Counted from the first letter of the stretch, positions 51,094-60,274 are shown. The stretch: 64,000 nt of DNA from Bacteroidales bacterium (GCA_017545365.1 JAFWOP010000024.1:43869-107868), one strand, 5' to 3'. Translations and numbers: made by a program. Notes: a model not told the origin generated them from the letters alone.

Positions 51094-52279
51094 AGTTCAG
51101 GACATTAGAAGATAGTACATCTGTCGCCCGAGTAGCAAATGATGTCATACCACCCCATTCTGCAATAATAGGGTCGTCGCTCCATACATCAAGTGACGTA
51201 ATGTCTTTAGTATAAGAAAGGCCTTGATGCTCTCGCTTACCAATATAATATGTTCTTACGTCTTTGCCTAGCACACCCTCTAACATATTAGCTATGGGTT
51301 GGTTGCCTTCGGTCCCCATCAATCTGTGCAAAGCACGATATTTTGCCTGCTCATCATGAATGCCCTTTATCTTATTAAATGCCCAAGCAAAGTCGAGAAA
51401 CAAAGGAGAATGTGTTGATATTATTACTTTGTATCCATGCTTTGGACCTTTGGAACCTTTCTCGCCTTGCATCAACTCAAGTATTTGTAACAATACATCC
51501 TGTATGGCCGACGGGTGCAAGCCCATTTCTGGTTCCTCTATCACTACATATTTGTAGTAACGACTTCTTAAAACATTTTGCGGTGGACCCGTCAAGCAAT
51601 ATACCCCCAGTAGTAATGGCGTAAACTCTCGTTGTCCGGCACTCCATACCATTGTGGGCAACTTTGATTCCCCAACCTTTAGTACCAATCTATAATCCTG
51701 ACTTTCTTCGTCTAATTCTACCCTTGCCCCATGATAAATGCTGTTGTCAAAACGTTGTCGTACCAGTCCCTTTAGTCGTGTCTTCATCGGGAACAAAACA
51801 GTTTGCTGCCCAATACCATTTTGAATAAATCTTTGTATCGTATCGCCAAATATCCTATTAACAAATGGCGTATCTTTATCATTGTACAAACTGAAACTGA
51901 GTCCGGCCTTGTCTATTATGCTCGTTACTCTTTGGGCTGGAATATAGAATACCGTCTCAATAGCACTTACTTTGTCTACACTTGGGTCAAGAAATGCTTT
52001 AGTGAATGGAGTATTGTCAACTTCTATTATTGTATCATCTTGCCACATAGTAGACATACCAGCCCCATAATACAAATTAAGGATGTTCTCAACCTTGCCA
52101 GTGCGGTAGTTATTCTTATTCAAAACGTCAATTATCGACTTGTAATCCAGTGCCAGTTTCATTGTCTCCAAAGCAATGGTCTTACCACTCGCTTGCGGTC
52201 CTATGAGAATGGTAAGGTCACCAAATTGGATGTCGGCTTCACCTATAGGTCCAAGATTTCTAATCCTTAGATTCTTCAT
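51086..52279 (-). CDS. AAA_15/ABC-type ATPase of a two-gene accessory module
   Basis: The 397-residue SMC-like ATPase has Walker A GPQASGKT (27-34), an ABC-signature variant VWSAGQREFTPLL (near 211-223), Walker B YVVIEEPEMGLHP (244-256) and H-loop IISTHSPLFLDF (His290). A coiled region is short or missing, as in AAA_15/OLD-related proteins. Such ATPases pair with nuclease or toxin effectors in several anti-phage systems, for example PARIS and Septu, although the partner here is neither a DUF4435 nor an HNH protein. It lies only 13 bp after lepA and is visibly AT-richer, which suggests insertion into a housekeeping operon. Confidence 0.85.
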   Translation of the reverse strand: MKNLRIRNLGPIGEADIQFGDLTILIGPQASGKTIALETMKLALDYKSIIDVLNKNNYRTGKVENILNLYYGAGMSTMWQDDTIIEVDNTPFTKAFLDPSVDKVSAIETVFYIPAQRVTSIIDKAGLSFSLYNDKDTPFVNRIFGDTIQRFIQNGIGQQTVLFPMKTRLKGLVRQRFDNSIYHGARVELDEESQDYRLVLKVGESKLPTMVWSAGQREFTPLLLGVYCLTGPPQNVLRSRYYKYVVIEEPEMGLHPSAIQDVLLQILELMQGEKGSKGPKHGYKVIISTHSPLFLDFAWAFNKIKGIHDEQAKYRALHRLMGTEGNQPIANMLEGVLGKDVRTYYIGKREHQGLSYTKDITSLDVWSDDPIIAEWGGMTSFATRATDVLSSNVLNYD

Positions 52280-52292
52280 ATTTCGTGGTCTT

Positions 52293-54068
52293 TTAATCCA
52301 ATTTCAGCACGGCGAGGAAGGCGCTTTGGGGCACCTCGACGTTGCCGACTTGGCGCATACGTTTCTTGCCCTCCTTCTGTTTCTCGAGCAGCTTGCGCTT
52401 GCGGGTGATGTCGCCGCCGTAGCACTTGGCAGTAACGTCCTTGCGCACCTGGCGCACGGTCTCGCGGGCGATAATCTTGCTGCCGATGGCGGCCTGAATG
52501 GCCACGTCGAACTGCTGGCGGGGGATGAGGTCTTTCAGTTTCTCGCACATGCGTCGCCCAATGGGGTAGGCATTGTCGACATAGGTGAGGGTGGAGAGGG
52601 CATCAACCGGGTCGCCGTTGAGCAGTATCTCCAGTTTCACCAGCTTCGATGGCTGGAAGCCGTTGATATAGTAGTCGAACGAGGCGTAGCCTTTGGAGAT
52701 GCTCTTGAGCTTGTCGTAGAAGTCGAACACCACCTCGCCCAGCGGGAGGTCGAAGGTAATCTCGATGCGGTCGGTAGTAAGGTAGGTCTGGTTTTTGAGG
52801 ATCCCGCGTTTGTCCATGCAGAGTTTGATGACGGGGCCTATGAAGTCGGCCTTGGTGATAATCTGGGCATGGATGTATGGCTCGTAAACTTCGGCGATAT
52901 TGTTTGGTTCGGGCATGCCCGACGGGTTGTACACATCCTTCTCCTCGCCGTTGGTGAGCTTCACTTTGTACTGCACGTTAGGCACCGTGGTGATAACGTC
53001 CATGTTGAACTCACGTTCCAGACGTTCCTGCACAATCTCCATGTGCAGCAGCCCTAAGAAACCGCAGCGGAAGCCAAAGCCCAGCGCCAACGAGCTCTCA
53101 GGCTCGAAGGTGAGGGAGGCATCGTTGAGCTGCAGTTTTTCGAGGCTGGCGCGCAGCTCTTCGTAATCGTCAGTATCAACGGGATAAACACCGGCAAAGA
53201 CCATCGGCTTGACGGCCTCAAAGCCCTCGATGGCCTTGTCACAAGGATTCTGGACATGGGTGATGGTGTCGCCCACACGCACCTCCTTGCTGGTCTTGAT
53301 GCCGCTGATGATATAACCCACGTTGCCAGCCGACAGCTCTTTGCGCGGCTCCATGTTCAGCCTCAGCACCCCAATCTCGTCGGCGTGGTAGTCCTTCTCA
53401 GTGCTGACAAACATGACGTGGTCGCCGGTGTGGAGCGTGCCATTCATGATGCGAAAATAGCTAATAATGCCACGGAAGGGGTTGAACACCGAGTCGAACA
53501 CCAATGCCTGCAACGGAGCCTGCGGGTCGCCTTCAGGGGCAGGGATTCGGTCCACTATCGCCTGTAATATCTCAGGCACCCCCTCGCCCGTCTTGGCACT
53601 ACACGCCAGTATTTCCTCACGCTTGCAGCCTAGCAGGTCGATAATCTCATCCGCCACCTCTTCGGGCATGGCACTGTCGAGGTCTATCTTATTCATAATG
53701 GGGATAATCTCAAGGTCGTTCTCCAAAGCCAGGTAGAGGTTGGAGATGGTCTGTGCCTGAATGCCCTGTGTGGCATCCACCACCAGCAGGGCTCCTTCGC
53801 ATGCCGCAATGGATCGGGAGACCTCATAGCTGAAGTCCACATGCCCCGGGGTGTCGATAAGGTTGAGCGTGTAGTCGCCGTAATTCATCTGGATGGCGTG
53901 GCTTTTGATGGTGATGCCACGCTCCTTCTCAAGATCCATATCGTCCAACACCTGGTCCTGCATCTCGCGCTGCGACACAGTGTTGGTATACTCCAAAAGA
54001 CGGTCGGCCAGAGTACTCTTACCATGGTCGATATGGGCTATAATACAAAAGTTTCGTATATTCTTCAT
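52293..54068 (-). CDS. lepA: Translation factor LepA (EF4)
   Basis: The start at 54068 ([20 protein letters not shown]) is the family start; an in-frame ATG six codons earlier adds a nonstandard tail. The 591-residue GTPase has G1 [10 protein letters not shown]3 DTPGHVDF, G4 NKID ([13 protein letters not shown]), domain II and V homologous to EF-G, and the unique C-terminal domain ([20 protein letters not shown]). It back-translocates or monitors stalled ribosomes. The promoter is at 54082-54091. Confidence 0.98.
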   Translation of the reverse strand: MKNIRNFCIIAHIDHGKSTLADRLLEYTNTVSQREMQDQVLDDMDLEKERGITIKSHAIQMNYGDYTLNLIDTPGHVDFSYEVSRSIAACEGALLVVDATQGIQAQTISNLYLALENDLEIIPIMNKIDLDSAMPEEVADEIIDLLGCKREEILACSAKTGEGVPEILQAIVDRIPAPEGDPQAPLQALVFDSVFNPFRGIISYFRIMNGTLHTGDHVMFVSTEKDYHADEIGVLRLNMEPRKELSAGNVGYIISGIKTSKEVRVGDTITHVQNPCDKAIEGFEAVKPMVFAGVYPVDTDDYEELRASLEKLQLNDASLTFEPESSLALGFGFRCGFLGLLHMEIVQERLEREFNMDVITTVPNVQYKVKLTNGEEKDVYNPSGMPEPNNIAEVYEPYIHAQIITKADFIGPVIKLCMDKRGILKNQTYLTTDRIEITFDLPLGEVVFDFYDKLKSISKGYASFDYYINGFQPSKLVKLEILLNGDPVDALSTLTYVDNAYPIGRRMCEKLKDLIPRQQFDVAIQAAIGSKIIARETVRQVRKDVTAKCYGGDITRKRKLLEKQKEGKKRMRQVGNVEVPQSAFLAVLKLD

Positions 54069-54081
54069 CTCATAAATAAAA

Positions 54082-54091
54082 TGCAAAGGTA
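54082..54091 (-). promoter_or_regulatory. Bacteroidota -7 promoter box (TACCTTTGCA)
   Basis: On the minus strand it reads TACCTTTGCA, 14 bases upstream of lepA. It is the likely promoter of lepA and possibly the ATPase pair. Confidence 0.6.
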
Positions 54092-54144
54092 CGACTTTTT
54101 TGTTAATAATACGACTTTTTTTCTGCCATATTAATTATTATTAG

Positions 54145-54154
54145 TATTTTTGCA
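54145..54154 (+). promoter_or_regulatory. Bacteroidota -7 promoter box (TATTTTTGCA)
   Basis: TATTTTTGCA, divergent from the lepA promoter. Transcription would begin just before the hairpin at 54165-54255. Confidence 0.55.
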
Positions 54155-54164
54155 CTCGAAAATG

Positions 54165-54255
54165 AGGGTTCTTTCAGGTTTAAAAGGTTCTAATGTTTTA
54201 AAGGTGCGGGCTGCTTACCCCTCACCATTCTAACCTTTCAAGCGAAGCGAACCCT
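54165..54255 (+). other. Long imperfect leader hairpin upstream of the lipid kinase
   Basis: AGGGTTC (54165-54171) pairs with GAACCCT (54249-54255), and AAAGGTT-CT-AATG (54183-54195) pairs with CATT-CT-AACCTTT (54226-54238) with a 2x2 internal loop. Together they would fold most of the kinase 5' leader. No known riboswitch class is recognised. Confidence 0.45.
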
Positions 54256-54270
54256 TTAATCTAAAATAAG

Positions 54271-55182
54271 ATGAAACATATCTTTGTCGTAAACCCCTGT
54301 GCTGGAAAACAAGATTCCACCACCATCATCACCCAAAAGGTGGAGGCCTACGCCTCTGCTCACCCCGATTTCGACTATCAGATTTACGTCACCCGCGCTG
54401 CTGGCGATGCCACCCGCTGGACCCGCCAATGGTGTGCCGACCACCCCGATACCAATGTCCGCTTCTACGCCTGCGGCGGCGACGGCACCCTCAACGAGGT
54501 GGTCACAGGCATCATCGGGTTCCCCAACGTCCAAGTTACCGTCCACGCCAACGGAAGCGGCAACGACTATATCAAATATTACGACTCGCTCGAGGCCTTT
54601 TCCGACATCGACCGTCTCGTCAACGGCATCCCCCACCCTGTCGATGTGATGAAGGTGAACGACCGCTACAGCATCAACGTGTGCAACTTCGGTTTCGACG
54701 CCATGGTATGCAAGGTGGGCAACGATGTGCGCCGCAAACCCATCATCGGGGGCAAACACTCCTACACCACAGGCATCATCAAAAGCCTCTTCACTTCGCG
54801 TAGCAATTATGTGCGCATGACGGTAGATGGCGAACCCTTCTACGATGGCTACATGCTCCTCTGCACCCTCGGCAACGGACGCTACAACGGCGGCAACTAC
54901 ATGTGTGCCCCACTCTCCAAGAACGACGACGGACTGCTCGAGGTCAACCTTTTCAAACGTATGTCGTTAACTAAGTTTGCCAGCCTCGTGGGCGACTACA
55001 GCCGAGGCACCCATATCAACCGTCCCGATGTCAAGCACCTAATGCAGTATCGCCAAGGCACCGTTGTCGAGATGGCCAGTCCCGACCCCTTCTGGCTGGT
55101 CATCGACGGCGAGATGCTCCACAGCAACCGCTACCGCGTCCATAACATCAAACACGCCGTCACTTTCATCAGTCCCCGATAA
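54271..55182 (+). CDS. Diacylglycerol kinase-family lipid kinase
   Basis: The 303-residue protein has the catalytic domain marks VNPCAGK, FYACGGDGTLNEVVTGIIGF with GGDGT, and HANGSGNDYIKYY. The C-terminal beta-sandwich includes LLCTLGNGRYNGGNYMCAPL and VIDGEMLHSNRYRVHNIK. Family members phosphorylate lipids such as diacylglycerol, undecaprenol or sphingosine-type bases; the exact substrate cannot be told from sequence. It stands alone behind its own promoter. Confidence 0.93.
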   Translation: MKHIFVVNPCAGKQDSTTIITQKVEAYASAHPDFDYQIYVTRAAGDATRWTRQWCADHPDTNVRFYACGGDGTLNEVVTGIIGFPNVQVTVHANGSGNDYIKYYDSLEAFSDIDRLVNGIPHPVDVMKVNDRYSINVCNFGFDAMVCKVGNDVRRKPIIGGKHSYTTGIIKSLFTSRSNYVRMTVDGEPFYDGYMLLCTLGNGRYNGGNYMCAPLSKNDDGLLEVNLFKRMSLTKFASLVGDYSRGTHINRPDVKHLMQYRQGTVVEMASPDPFWLVIDGEMLHSNRYRVHNIKHAVTFISPR

Positions 55183-55283
55183 CTGCAAAAAAGACCATTT
55201 TATTCTACGCAGCAAAATAAATTTCGCCAATTTTGTTCTGCCGTGTTAAATAAAAGAATCCCCGCTCCGGTATCATGCGTCCG

Positions 55284-56585
55284 TCAATTGGTAAGCGAGA
55301 AGCCGACGCTCTCGACGGCCTTGCGCAGTTCCTCTTCGGAGGCGGTGCCTTCGATGATGGCTTCCTTGGTTTCTAGTACCACGCGGGCGGAAGTGACACC
55401 TTCGACTCCTTGCAGTGCCTTCTCGGCAGCAGTGCGGCAGTGGTTGCAGTTCATGCCTTCGATGTGATAAATCCTTACGTTCATATTCTCGGTTGTTTTA
55501 TTTTCTTCTTGCTTCTTATGGCGACGCAGCTTGGGCAATACAAGGGCATTGAGCACTAGCAGCAGCAGCGCAGTGGTACAAAGCCAGGCAAACCACGAGT
55601 CGTGCGGTGTGCAACAGCTATCTGCCACTCCCGCCACCTGCAGGCTTCCAAGGAAGTTGACATAGCCGCCAAAGTGCAGGAAGTCGATAAGGTAGCCGAA
55701 GCCCACCGCCCCAATCACAATAGATGCCAGATAGATGATGAGCGAGCGGGTGCCCAACACCTTCTTCACCACCAACATGCTGGCAAAGTTGCACGCCGGG
55801 CCGGCCATCAGCAGCACCAAGGCTGCCCCAGGGGTGAGACCCTTGAGCATCAATGCCACCGCAATAGGTATCGAACCGGTGGCACAAAGATACATGGGCA
55901 CTGCGATACACAACACCAGCAGCATCGAGGCCAACGTGTTGCCCTGAAAGATAGTGAACGCATTGTCGGGAATCAGCACCGTAATCAACCCTGCCACAAA
56001 GAGTCCGATGAGAAGCCACTTGCCGATGTCGGCAATCATATCCACATAGGCGTAGTGCAGCGCCTCCACCAACTTGTTGCGATGACGCGAATGGCTGTGG
56101 CCACCACAGCCGCACTCGCATTGGTCGTCGAGACAGTGGTCGTGATGGGCACAGTCGGACAGGTCAGACTTGCCAGACGAGTCGGACTTATCAGCCTTGC
56201 CAAAGATATTGGCCGCCGCGCCACCGAAGAGTGCCGTACACAGTGCCGCCACAGGTCGGACGATAGCAAAGGGCAACCCCATCATACCGTAGGTGGCGAG
56301 GATGGAGTCGACACCCGTCTGTGGTGTGGCTATGAGGAATGACGTGGTGGCCCCTTTAGAAGCCCCCTCCTTGCGCAGCGACATGGCGGTTGGTATCACC
56401 CCGCACGAGCAAAGCGGCAGCGGTATGCCTAGCAAGGCCGCATTCACCACCGAGCCAAAGGTGGGTTTGGAGAGATATTTGTTGTATAGTTTCGACGGGA
56501 CAAACGAATGCAACAGCCCCGCAAAGAGGAAGCCCAACAGCAAATAGGGCGACATCTCGTTGATTAAGTGGATTATCTCTTGCAT
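55284..56585 (-). CDS. SO_0444-family metal permease with C-terminal HMA domain
   Basis: The start at 56585 (MQEIIHLINEMSPYLLLGFL) is the usual start. The 433-residue protein has about eight transmembrane helices of the permease family (ALLGIPLPLCSCGVIPTAMS, CAVPMYLCATGSIPIAVALM, TPGAALVLLMAGPACNFASM) and a His/Cys-rich loop (HHDHCLDDQCECGCGGHSHS) that could bind copper or zinc. The C-terminal heavy-metal-associated domain carries GMNCNHC. It is predicted to export Cu/Zn. An in-frame insert KADKSDSSGKSDLSD just before the His-rich loop comes from a 9-bp repeat at 56152-56197. Confidence 0.9.
   Translation of the reverse strand: MQEIIHLINEMSPYLLLGFLFAGLLHSFVPSKLYNKYLSKPTFGSVVNAALLGIPLPLCSCGVIPTAMSLRKEGASKGATTSFLIATPQTGVDSILATYGMMGLPFAIVRPVAALCTALFGGAAANIFGKADKSDSSGKSDLSDCAHHDHCLDDQCECGCGGHSHSRHRNKLVEALHYAYVDMIADIGKWLLIGLFVAGLITVLIPDNAFTIFQGNTLASMLLVLCIAVPMYLCATGSIPIAVALMLKGLTPGAALVLLMAGPACNFASMLVVKKVLGTRSLIIYLASIVIGAVGFGYLIDFLHFGGYVNFLGSLQVAGVADSCCTPHDSWFAWLCTTALLLLVLNALVLPKLRRHKKQEENKTTENMNVRIYHIEGMNCNHCRTAAEKALQGVEGVTSARVVLETKEAIIEGTASEEELRKAVESVGFSLTN
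56152..56197. repeat. 9-bp-unit repeat inside the permease gene
   Basis: Units cagtcggac, aggtcagac, ttgccagac, gagtcggac and ttatcagcc follow the same GTCnGAC register as the iorA-iorB spacer at 30511-30566. Read on the coding strand it gives KSD/SSG/KSD/LSD tripeptides. Confidence 0.75.
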
Positions 56586-56605
56586 TTCAATCTTATTTTT
56601 GATAA

Positions 56606-56615
56606 TGCAAAAATA
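56606..56615 (-). promoter_or_regulatory. Bacteroidota -7 promoter box (TATTTTTGCA)
   Basis: On the minus strand it reads TATTTTTGCA, 21 bases before the permease start. Confidence 0.55.
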
Positions 56616-56735
56616 CAACAATTACACGATATGGCAATTACAAACTAGTAGTTATTTACTCTTACACAATACCTAATCATAATGAAAAGGGTGCTTTGAG
56701 CAACTCAAAGCACCTTTCAAAAAACATACAACGGC

Positions 56736-59700
56736 CTACTTGAATGCGTTCTCCGACAGGCCTTTGCCGCCAATCTTGAGGTCTTCCATGTAACTGGGCA
56801 CCTCGCGGCCAAGGTACTTGTCCACATACAGTTTGGCCAAGTACTGACCCAGCATGAAGCCGTGGCCACGTAAGCCGGTGCAGAGGCCTACCTCGGGGTC
56901 GACGATGTAGCGCGGCTCGGTGTAGCGGCCTGCCCACACGGCCAGGAAGCCCACCTCGCGCAGGTTGGGAATCCACTCGGCAAACACCTCGGAGACTATC
57001 TCCAGGAACTCTTTACTGTTGTACTTGATGTTCTGGCGTGCCTCGTAGGCATCGGTGTCGGGGCTGGCGCAGCCTATAATCTGGCCTGTGTGGCCCCACT
57101 GCTGGCCGTAGACGGCGCTGAAGCCTTTGTAATGGCGACGGTCGATAACCATATCCAGCGGACCCCCGTTGGGCCCCATCATGGGCAGACGTCGGGTGAT
57201 GAATGCCTGATGCTTGACGGGATAGAGGCCGGTGTCGAGGTCGAGCTGGTCGATAAACTTCTCGGCACCCCAACCCATGGCGTTGACAAAATGGTCGCAG
57301 GTGTACTCGATATAATGACCCTCGTGGTCACGCACCAAAGCCACATAATGCCCGCCCACCTTTTGCACCTGCAGCAGTTCGCAGTCCTCATAGTAGCGAC
57401 CACCATTATCTACACCAATGCCGCGGATGTAGTCGATGACGCGGCCCGGAGTGGCCTGCCAGCAATCGCGCGTGATGAGGGCATGGCTGTAAGTGTCACG
57501 GCTGTCGTCCCACAGGGGCGAAATCTCTTTCTTGAAGTCCTTGCGCTCAATCATATAAGCATCGCTCCAGGCGCGGGAGGCATCGAGTGACTTGTAAGTG
57601 GCCTCGTCATGCACCAGGTTCACATAATGCGTGAGGTGGTAGTTGATGTTATGCACCTTCTGCATATTTTTGAAAATCTCGTGGTTGTGGACGGCAATGT
57701 CTGCGATGTCGGGATTGGAGAAAGCGGGACGGCCGCCGCCGATGCAACGCCATGAGGCTCCGCGGCTGTAGTTAATCATCACGGGGTGTTTGCCCGCCTC
57801 GGCGAAGTAGCGGAAGAGTGCACTGCCCGCGATGCCGCCGCCAGCAATCAGCACCTCGACCTGCTCCTTACGCACGCCGTTCATCTTCGGGAAGACAAAC
57901 ACCTCCTTGGTCTGACCGTTGTAGAGGTCGCCCAAGGTCACCTGGTTCGACAAAGGCGCACGGGGCGTGGCGTCGCCCACCAGCTCGATGCCGTAGCTGC
58001 GCAATATCTGACGGGCGCGTGGGATGCAGCGTTTGCCACGACAGGGGCCCATACCCAGTCGGGTGATGTGCTTCAGCTCGTCGACCGAGATTGTCTTGCG
58101 GTCGCCCAGCACCTCCAGCACACGGTCCAGCCTGATGTCCTCGCAGTGGCAGACGTATGCCTCACCCTCCATGGGGTAAACAGGCTTCATTACCAGCGGC
58201 TCTGGGTATTTCTCTTTGACGATAAAGCCCTTGATGTCGGTCAATTTGAATTGAGAATTATCTGCCACTCCCGTACAACTCTCACCACTACCAGCTATTC
58301 TCACCCTTGCCACATTGGTCTTGTTCAGTTTCTTCAAAATCTTTTCAATCACACCCTCCCCTATCTTGGCACCGTTGTTATCAACCAAGAAAACCTCGGC
58401 ACCTTCTGCCACCTCATATTCGATGGGCAGGAAGCAGACACCCTTCTGTAGGTCGTAGCCAAAGATAGCCAGGCCAGGGCAGTTGTTCACACACTGCATG
58501 CAGCCGATGCACTTGTCGTAGTCCACCGTCGGAGTGGTGTTGGTGGCGGGCTTGGTGATAGCTCCCTGAGGGCAGCTGAACGAGCAGGGGTTGCAGGCAA
58601 AGCCGTAGAGACAGTCCAGTTGCACAAACGGTTTCATCTTCATGCGCTCGGCGGTGGGCAGGTTGGGTTTCTCAAGTATGCGGATGGGATGCTGCTGCGA
58701 GTCGATATACTGGCGTGAAATTTCCAAGTAGTCGTCGTAATTGTAGCGGATGCCCATGACCTGAGCCACCTCGTAGGCAGCCTGTTTGCCACGCAGCACC
58801 GCGCTGGTGCCCTCGCCGATACGTATGGCATCGCCCACGCCGTAGGTATTGTGTCCAAACACCTCGCGACCCTTCACCAGCAGCTGGCTGTCGGGGATGA
58901 GGCCGGTACAGATATTGATGATGTCAATGCCGTCAATCACCTGCTCCGTGCCGGGGACGGCCTTGAAGTTCTCGCACTTGGCTATCACCGCACCCGTCAC
59001 ACCTGTATGGTCGGCATTGGGTATGGCGCGCACCAACGTGTAGCCCGTCATGATGGGAATGCCCAGACGGCGCACACGGTTGGCCTGCACCGGGAAACCA
59101 CCCTCGCGAGGCATGGCCTCGATGATGGCCTTGATGGTGGCACCCGCCTGCATGCCCTGGTAGGAGGTCAGGTAGCCTATGTTGCCCGCACCCACGGTCA
59201 GCACCCTCTTGCCAAGCAGCGTGTGCTCCTGGTTCATCATCTTCTGGAACACGGCGGCAGTGTACACACCCGGCACGTCGTCGTTCTCAAACGTGGGCAT
59301 AAAAGGCACCGCGCCCGTAGCCACTACCAGATGCTCCGCATCCACATATCCCACCTCGCCGGTGACAATATTCTTGATGGCCACCCGACGACCTTCCAGC
59401 AAGTCCCACACCGTGTTGTTCAGCAATATGCCCTCGTGGCTCTCGCCTGCCAGTGTCTTGGCGATGTCGAAGCCGCGCATGCCGCCGAACTTCTTCTCCT
59501 TCTCGAAGAAGAAGAACTGGTGGGTCTGCATGTTGAACTGACCGCCAATCTTAGCGTTGTTGTCAATCACGATGTTGTCGATGCCGAAGGCGTTCAGCTG
59601 CTCGCGGCAGGCCAAACCCGCCGGACCGGCACCGATAATGGCCACCTGGGTCTTATAAATCTTCACTTCACGCGGCTGCTGGGAACGAATCTCGGGCACT

Positions 59701-59996
59701 TCGCTGACACCCGACTCAATGCGGCATACTTCTTTCACACCGTCGACCAGTGTGACACATATACGACGCACTTGTCCGTCAACAAGCATCTCGCAGGCGC
59801 CACACTTGCCGATACCGCAGTTCAAGCTACGATTGCGACCGTCAAGGCTATGGCTGTGGACTGGGAAGCCGGCCTGATGCAGTGCAGCGGCAATGGTATA
59901 ACCTTTTCGGCCCTGCACTTTCTTTCCGTCATAAACAAACTCCACCATCTCGCTCTGCGGGATGTCTAAGATAGGATGTGTTTCAATCTTGTACAT
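56736..59996 (-). CDS. Multidomain FAD-dependent oxidoreductase (Fer2 + FAD/NAD + 4Fe-4S + BFD + DAO)
   Basis: The start at 59996 (MYKIETHPIL) is preferred over an upstream ATG that adds an odd tail. The 1,086-residue protein has five domains in order: a [2Fe-2S] domain (LNCGIGKCGACEML, near 62), an FAD/NAD domain (AIIGAGPAGLACREQLNAFG near 120 and VGAGNIGYL near 270), 4Fe-4S motifs (CNPCSFSCPQG and CIGCMQCVNNCPG, near 460-500), a BFD-like [2Fe-2S] domain (YVCHCEDIRLD, GPCRGKRCIPRAR, near 618-665) and a DAO-type FAD domain (VLIAGGGIAGSALFRYFAEA, near 712). The layout is related to sarcosine-oxidase-alpha/HcnB plus HcnC-like subunits fused into one chain. The substrate is probably an amino or imino acid, but this is inferred. 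The in-frame segment DNSQFKL at 58246-58300 is repeat-derived. Confidence 0.9.
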   Translation of the reverse strand: MYKIETHPILDIPQSEMVEFVYDGKKVQGRKGYTIAAALHQAGFPVHSHSLDGRNRSLNCGIGKCGACEMLVDGQVRRICVTLVDGVKEVCRIESGVSEVPEIRSQQPREVKIYKTQVAIIGAGPAGLACREQLNAFGIDNIVIDNNAKIGGQFNMQTHQFFFFEKEKKFGGMRGFDIAKTLAGESHEGILLNNTVWDLLEGRRVAIKNIVTGEVGYVDAEHLVVATGAVPFMPTFENDDVPGVYTAAVFQKMMNQEHTLLGKRVLTVGAGNIGYLTSYQGMQAGATIKAIIEAMPREGGFPVQANRVRRLGIPIMTGYTLVRAIPNADHTGVTGAVIAKCENFKAVPGTEQVIDGIDIINICTGLIPDSQLLVKGREVFGHNTYGVGDAIRIGEGTSAVLRGKQAAYEVAQVMGIRYNYDDYLEISRQYIDSQQHPIRILEKPNLPTAERMKMKPFVQLDCLYGFACNPCSFSCPQGAITKPATNTTPTVDYDKCIGCMQCVNNCPGLAIFGYDLQKGVCFLPIEYEVAEGAEVFLVDNNGAKIGEGVIEKILKKLNKTNVARVRIAGSGESCTGVADNSQFKLTDIKGFIVKEKYPEPLVMKPVYPMEGEAYVCHCEDIRLDRVLEVLGDRKTISVDELKHITRLGMGPCRGKRCIPRARQILRSYGIELVGDATPRAPLSNQVTLGDLYNGQTKEVFVFPKMNGVRKEQVEVLIAGGGIAGSALFRYFAEAGKHPVMINYSRGASWRCIGGGRPAFSNPDIADIAVHNHEIFKNMQKVHNINYHLTHYVNLVHDEATYKSLDASRAWSDAYMIERKDFKKEISPLWDDSRDTYSHALITRDCWQATPGRVIDYIRGIGVDNGGRYYEDCELLQVQKVGGHYVALVRDHEGHYIEYTCDHFVNAMGWGAEKFIDQLDLDTGLYPVKHQAFITRRLPMMGPNGGPLDMVIDRRHYKGFSAVYGQQWGHTGQIIGCASPDTDAYEARQNIKYNSKEFLEIVSEVFAEWIPNLREVGFLAVWAGRYTEPRYIVDPEVGLCTGLRGHGFMLGQYLAKLYVDKYLGREVPSYMEDLKIGGKGLSENAFK
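58246..58300. repeat. AATTGAGAATT element inside the oxidoreductase gene
   Basis: GAATTGAGAATTA (58248-58260), then TGCCACTCCCG and CTCTCACC/TTCTCACC words, parallel the element in pcrA (AATTGAGAATT, loop GCCGCACTCGG, then CTCAATTCTC). It lies in frame between the 4Fe-4S and BFD domains. Confidence 0.6.
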
Positions 59997-60065
59997 ACTT
60001 GCGTTTATTATTTGTGTTTGAGCGCATAACAACTATTTTCGCGCCGTCATCGATTTATTAGCGGA

Positions 60066-60075
60066 TGCAAAGGTA
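60066..60075 (-). promoter_or_regulatory. Bacteroidota -7 promoter box (TACCTTTGCA)
   Basis: On the minus strand it reads TACCTTTGCA, 70 bases before the oxidoreductase ATG at 59996. Confidence 0.6.
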
Positions 60076-60245
60076 CGCATATTTTTCAAATGCACAAAAT
60101 ATTTAACATTTCAAGCCCCACAATTTGAAGAAAGAAGTAAGAAGAGAATGTGTGAACGTGTAAATGTGTTAGTCAAATTGCTGCCGCACCAAGATTACTC
60201 TATCCCCTAATCTCTAACCTATTTAAACGAATTAACGCAACTGGC

Positions 60246-60274
60246 GGCCTTTTAACAGAAAAGGCCTCTTTTTT
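60246..60274 (+). terminator. Terminator-like hairpin in spacer (orientation puzzling)
   Basis: GGCCTTTT (60246-60253) pairs perfectly with AAAAGGCC (60259-60266), followed by TCTTTTTT. The T-run favours plus-strand termination, but no plus-strand gene lies upstream, so it may terminate an unseen transcript or act as a leader structure for the minus gene. Confidence 0.5.

Noticed and set aside
51086..52279. PARIS or Septu defence system
   Set aside because: The partner protein lacks the DUF4435/TOPRIM or HNH features of those systems, so only the ATPase class is similar.
60246..60274. Terminator assigned to the secreted-protein gene at 60715-62142
   Set aside because: That gene is on the minus strand, while the T-run is on the plus-strand side; the assignment does not fit.
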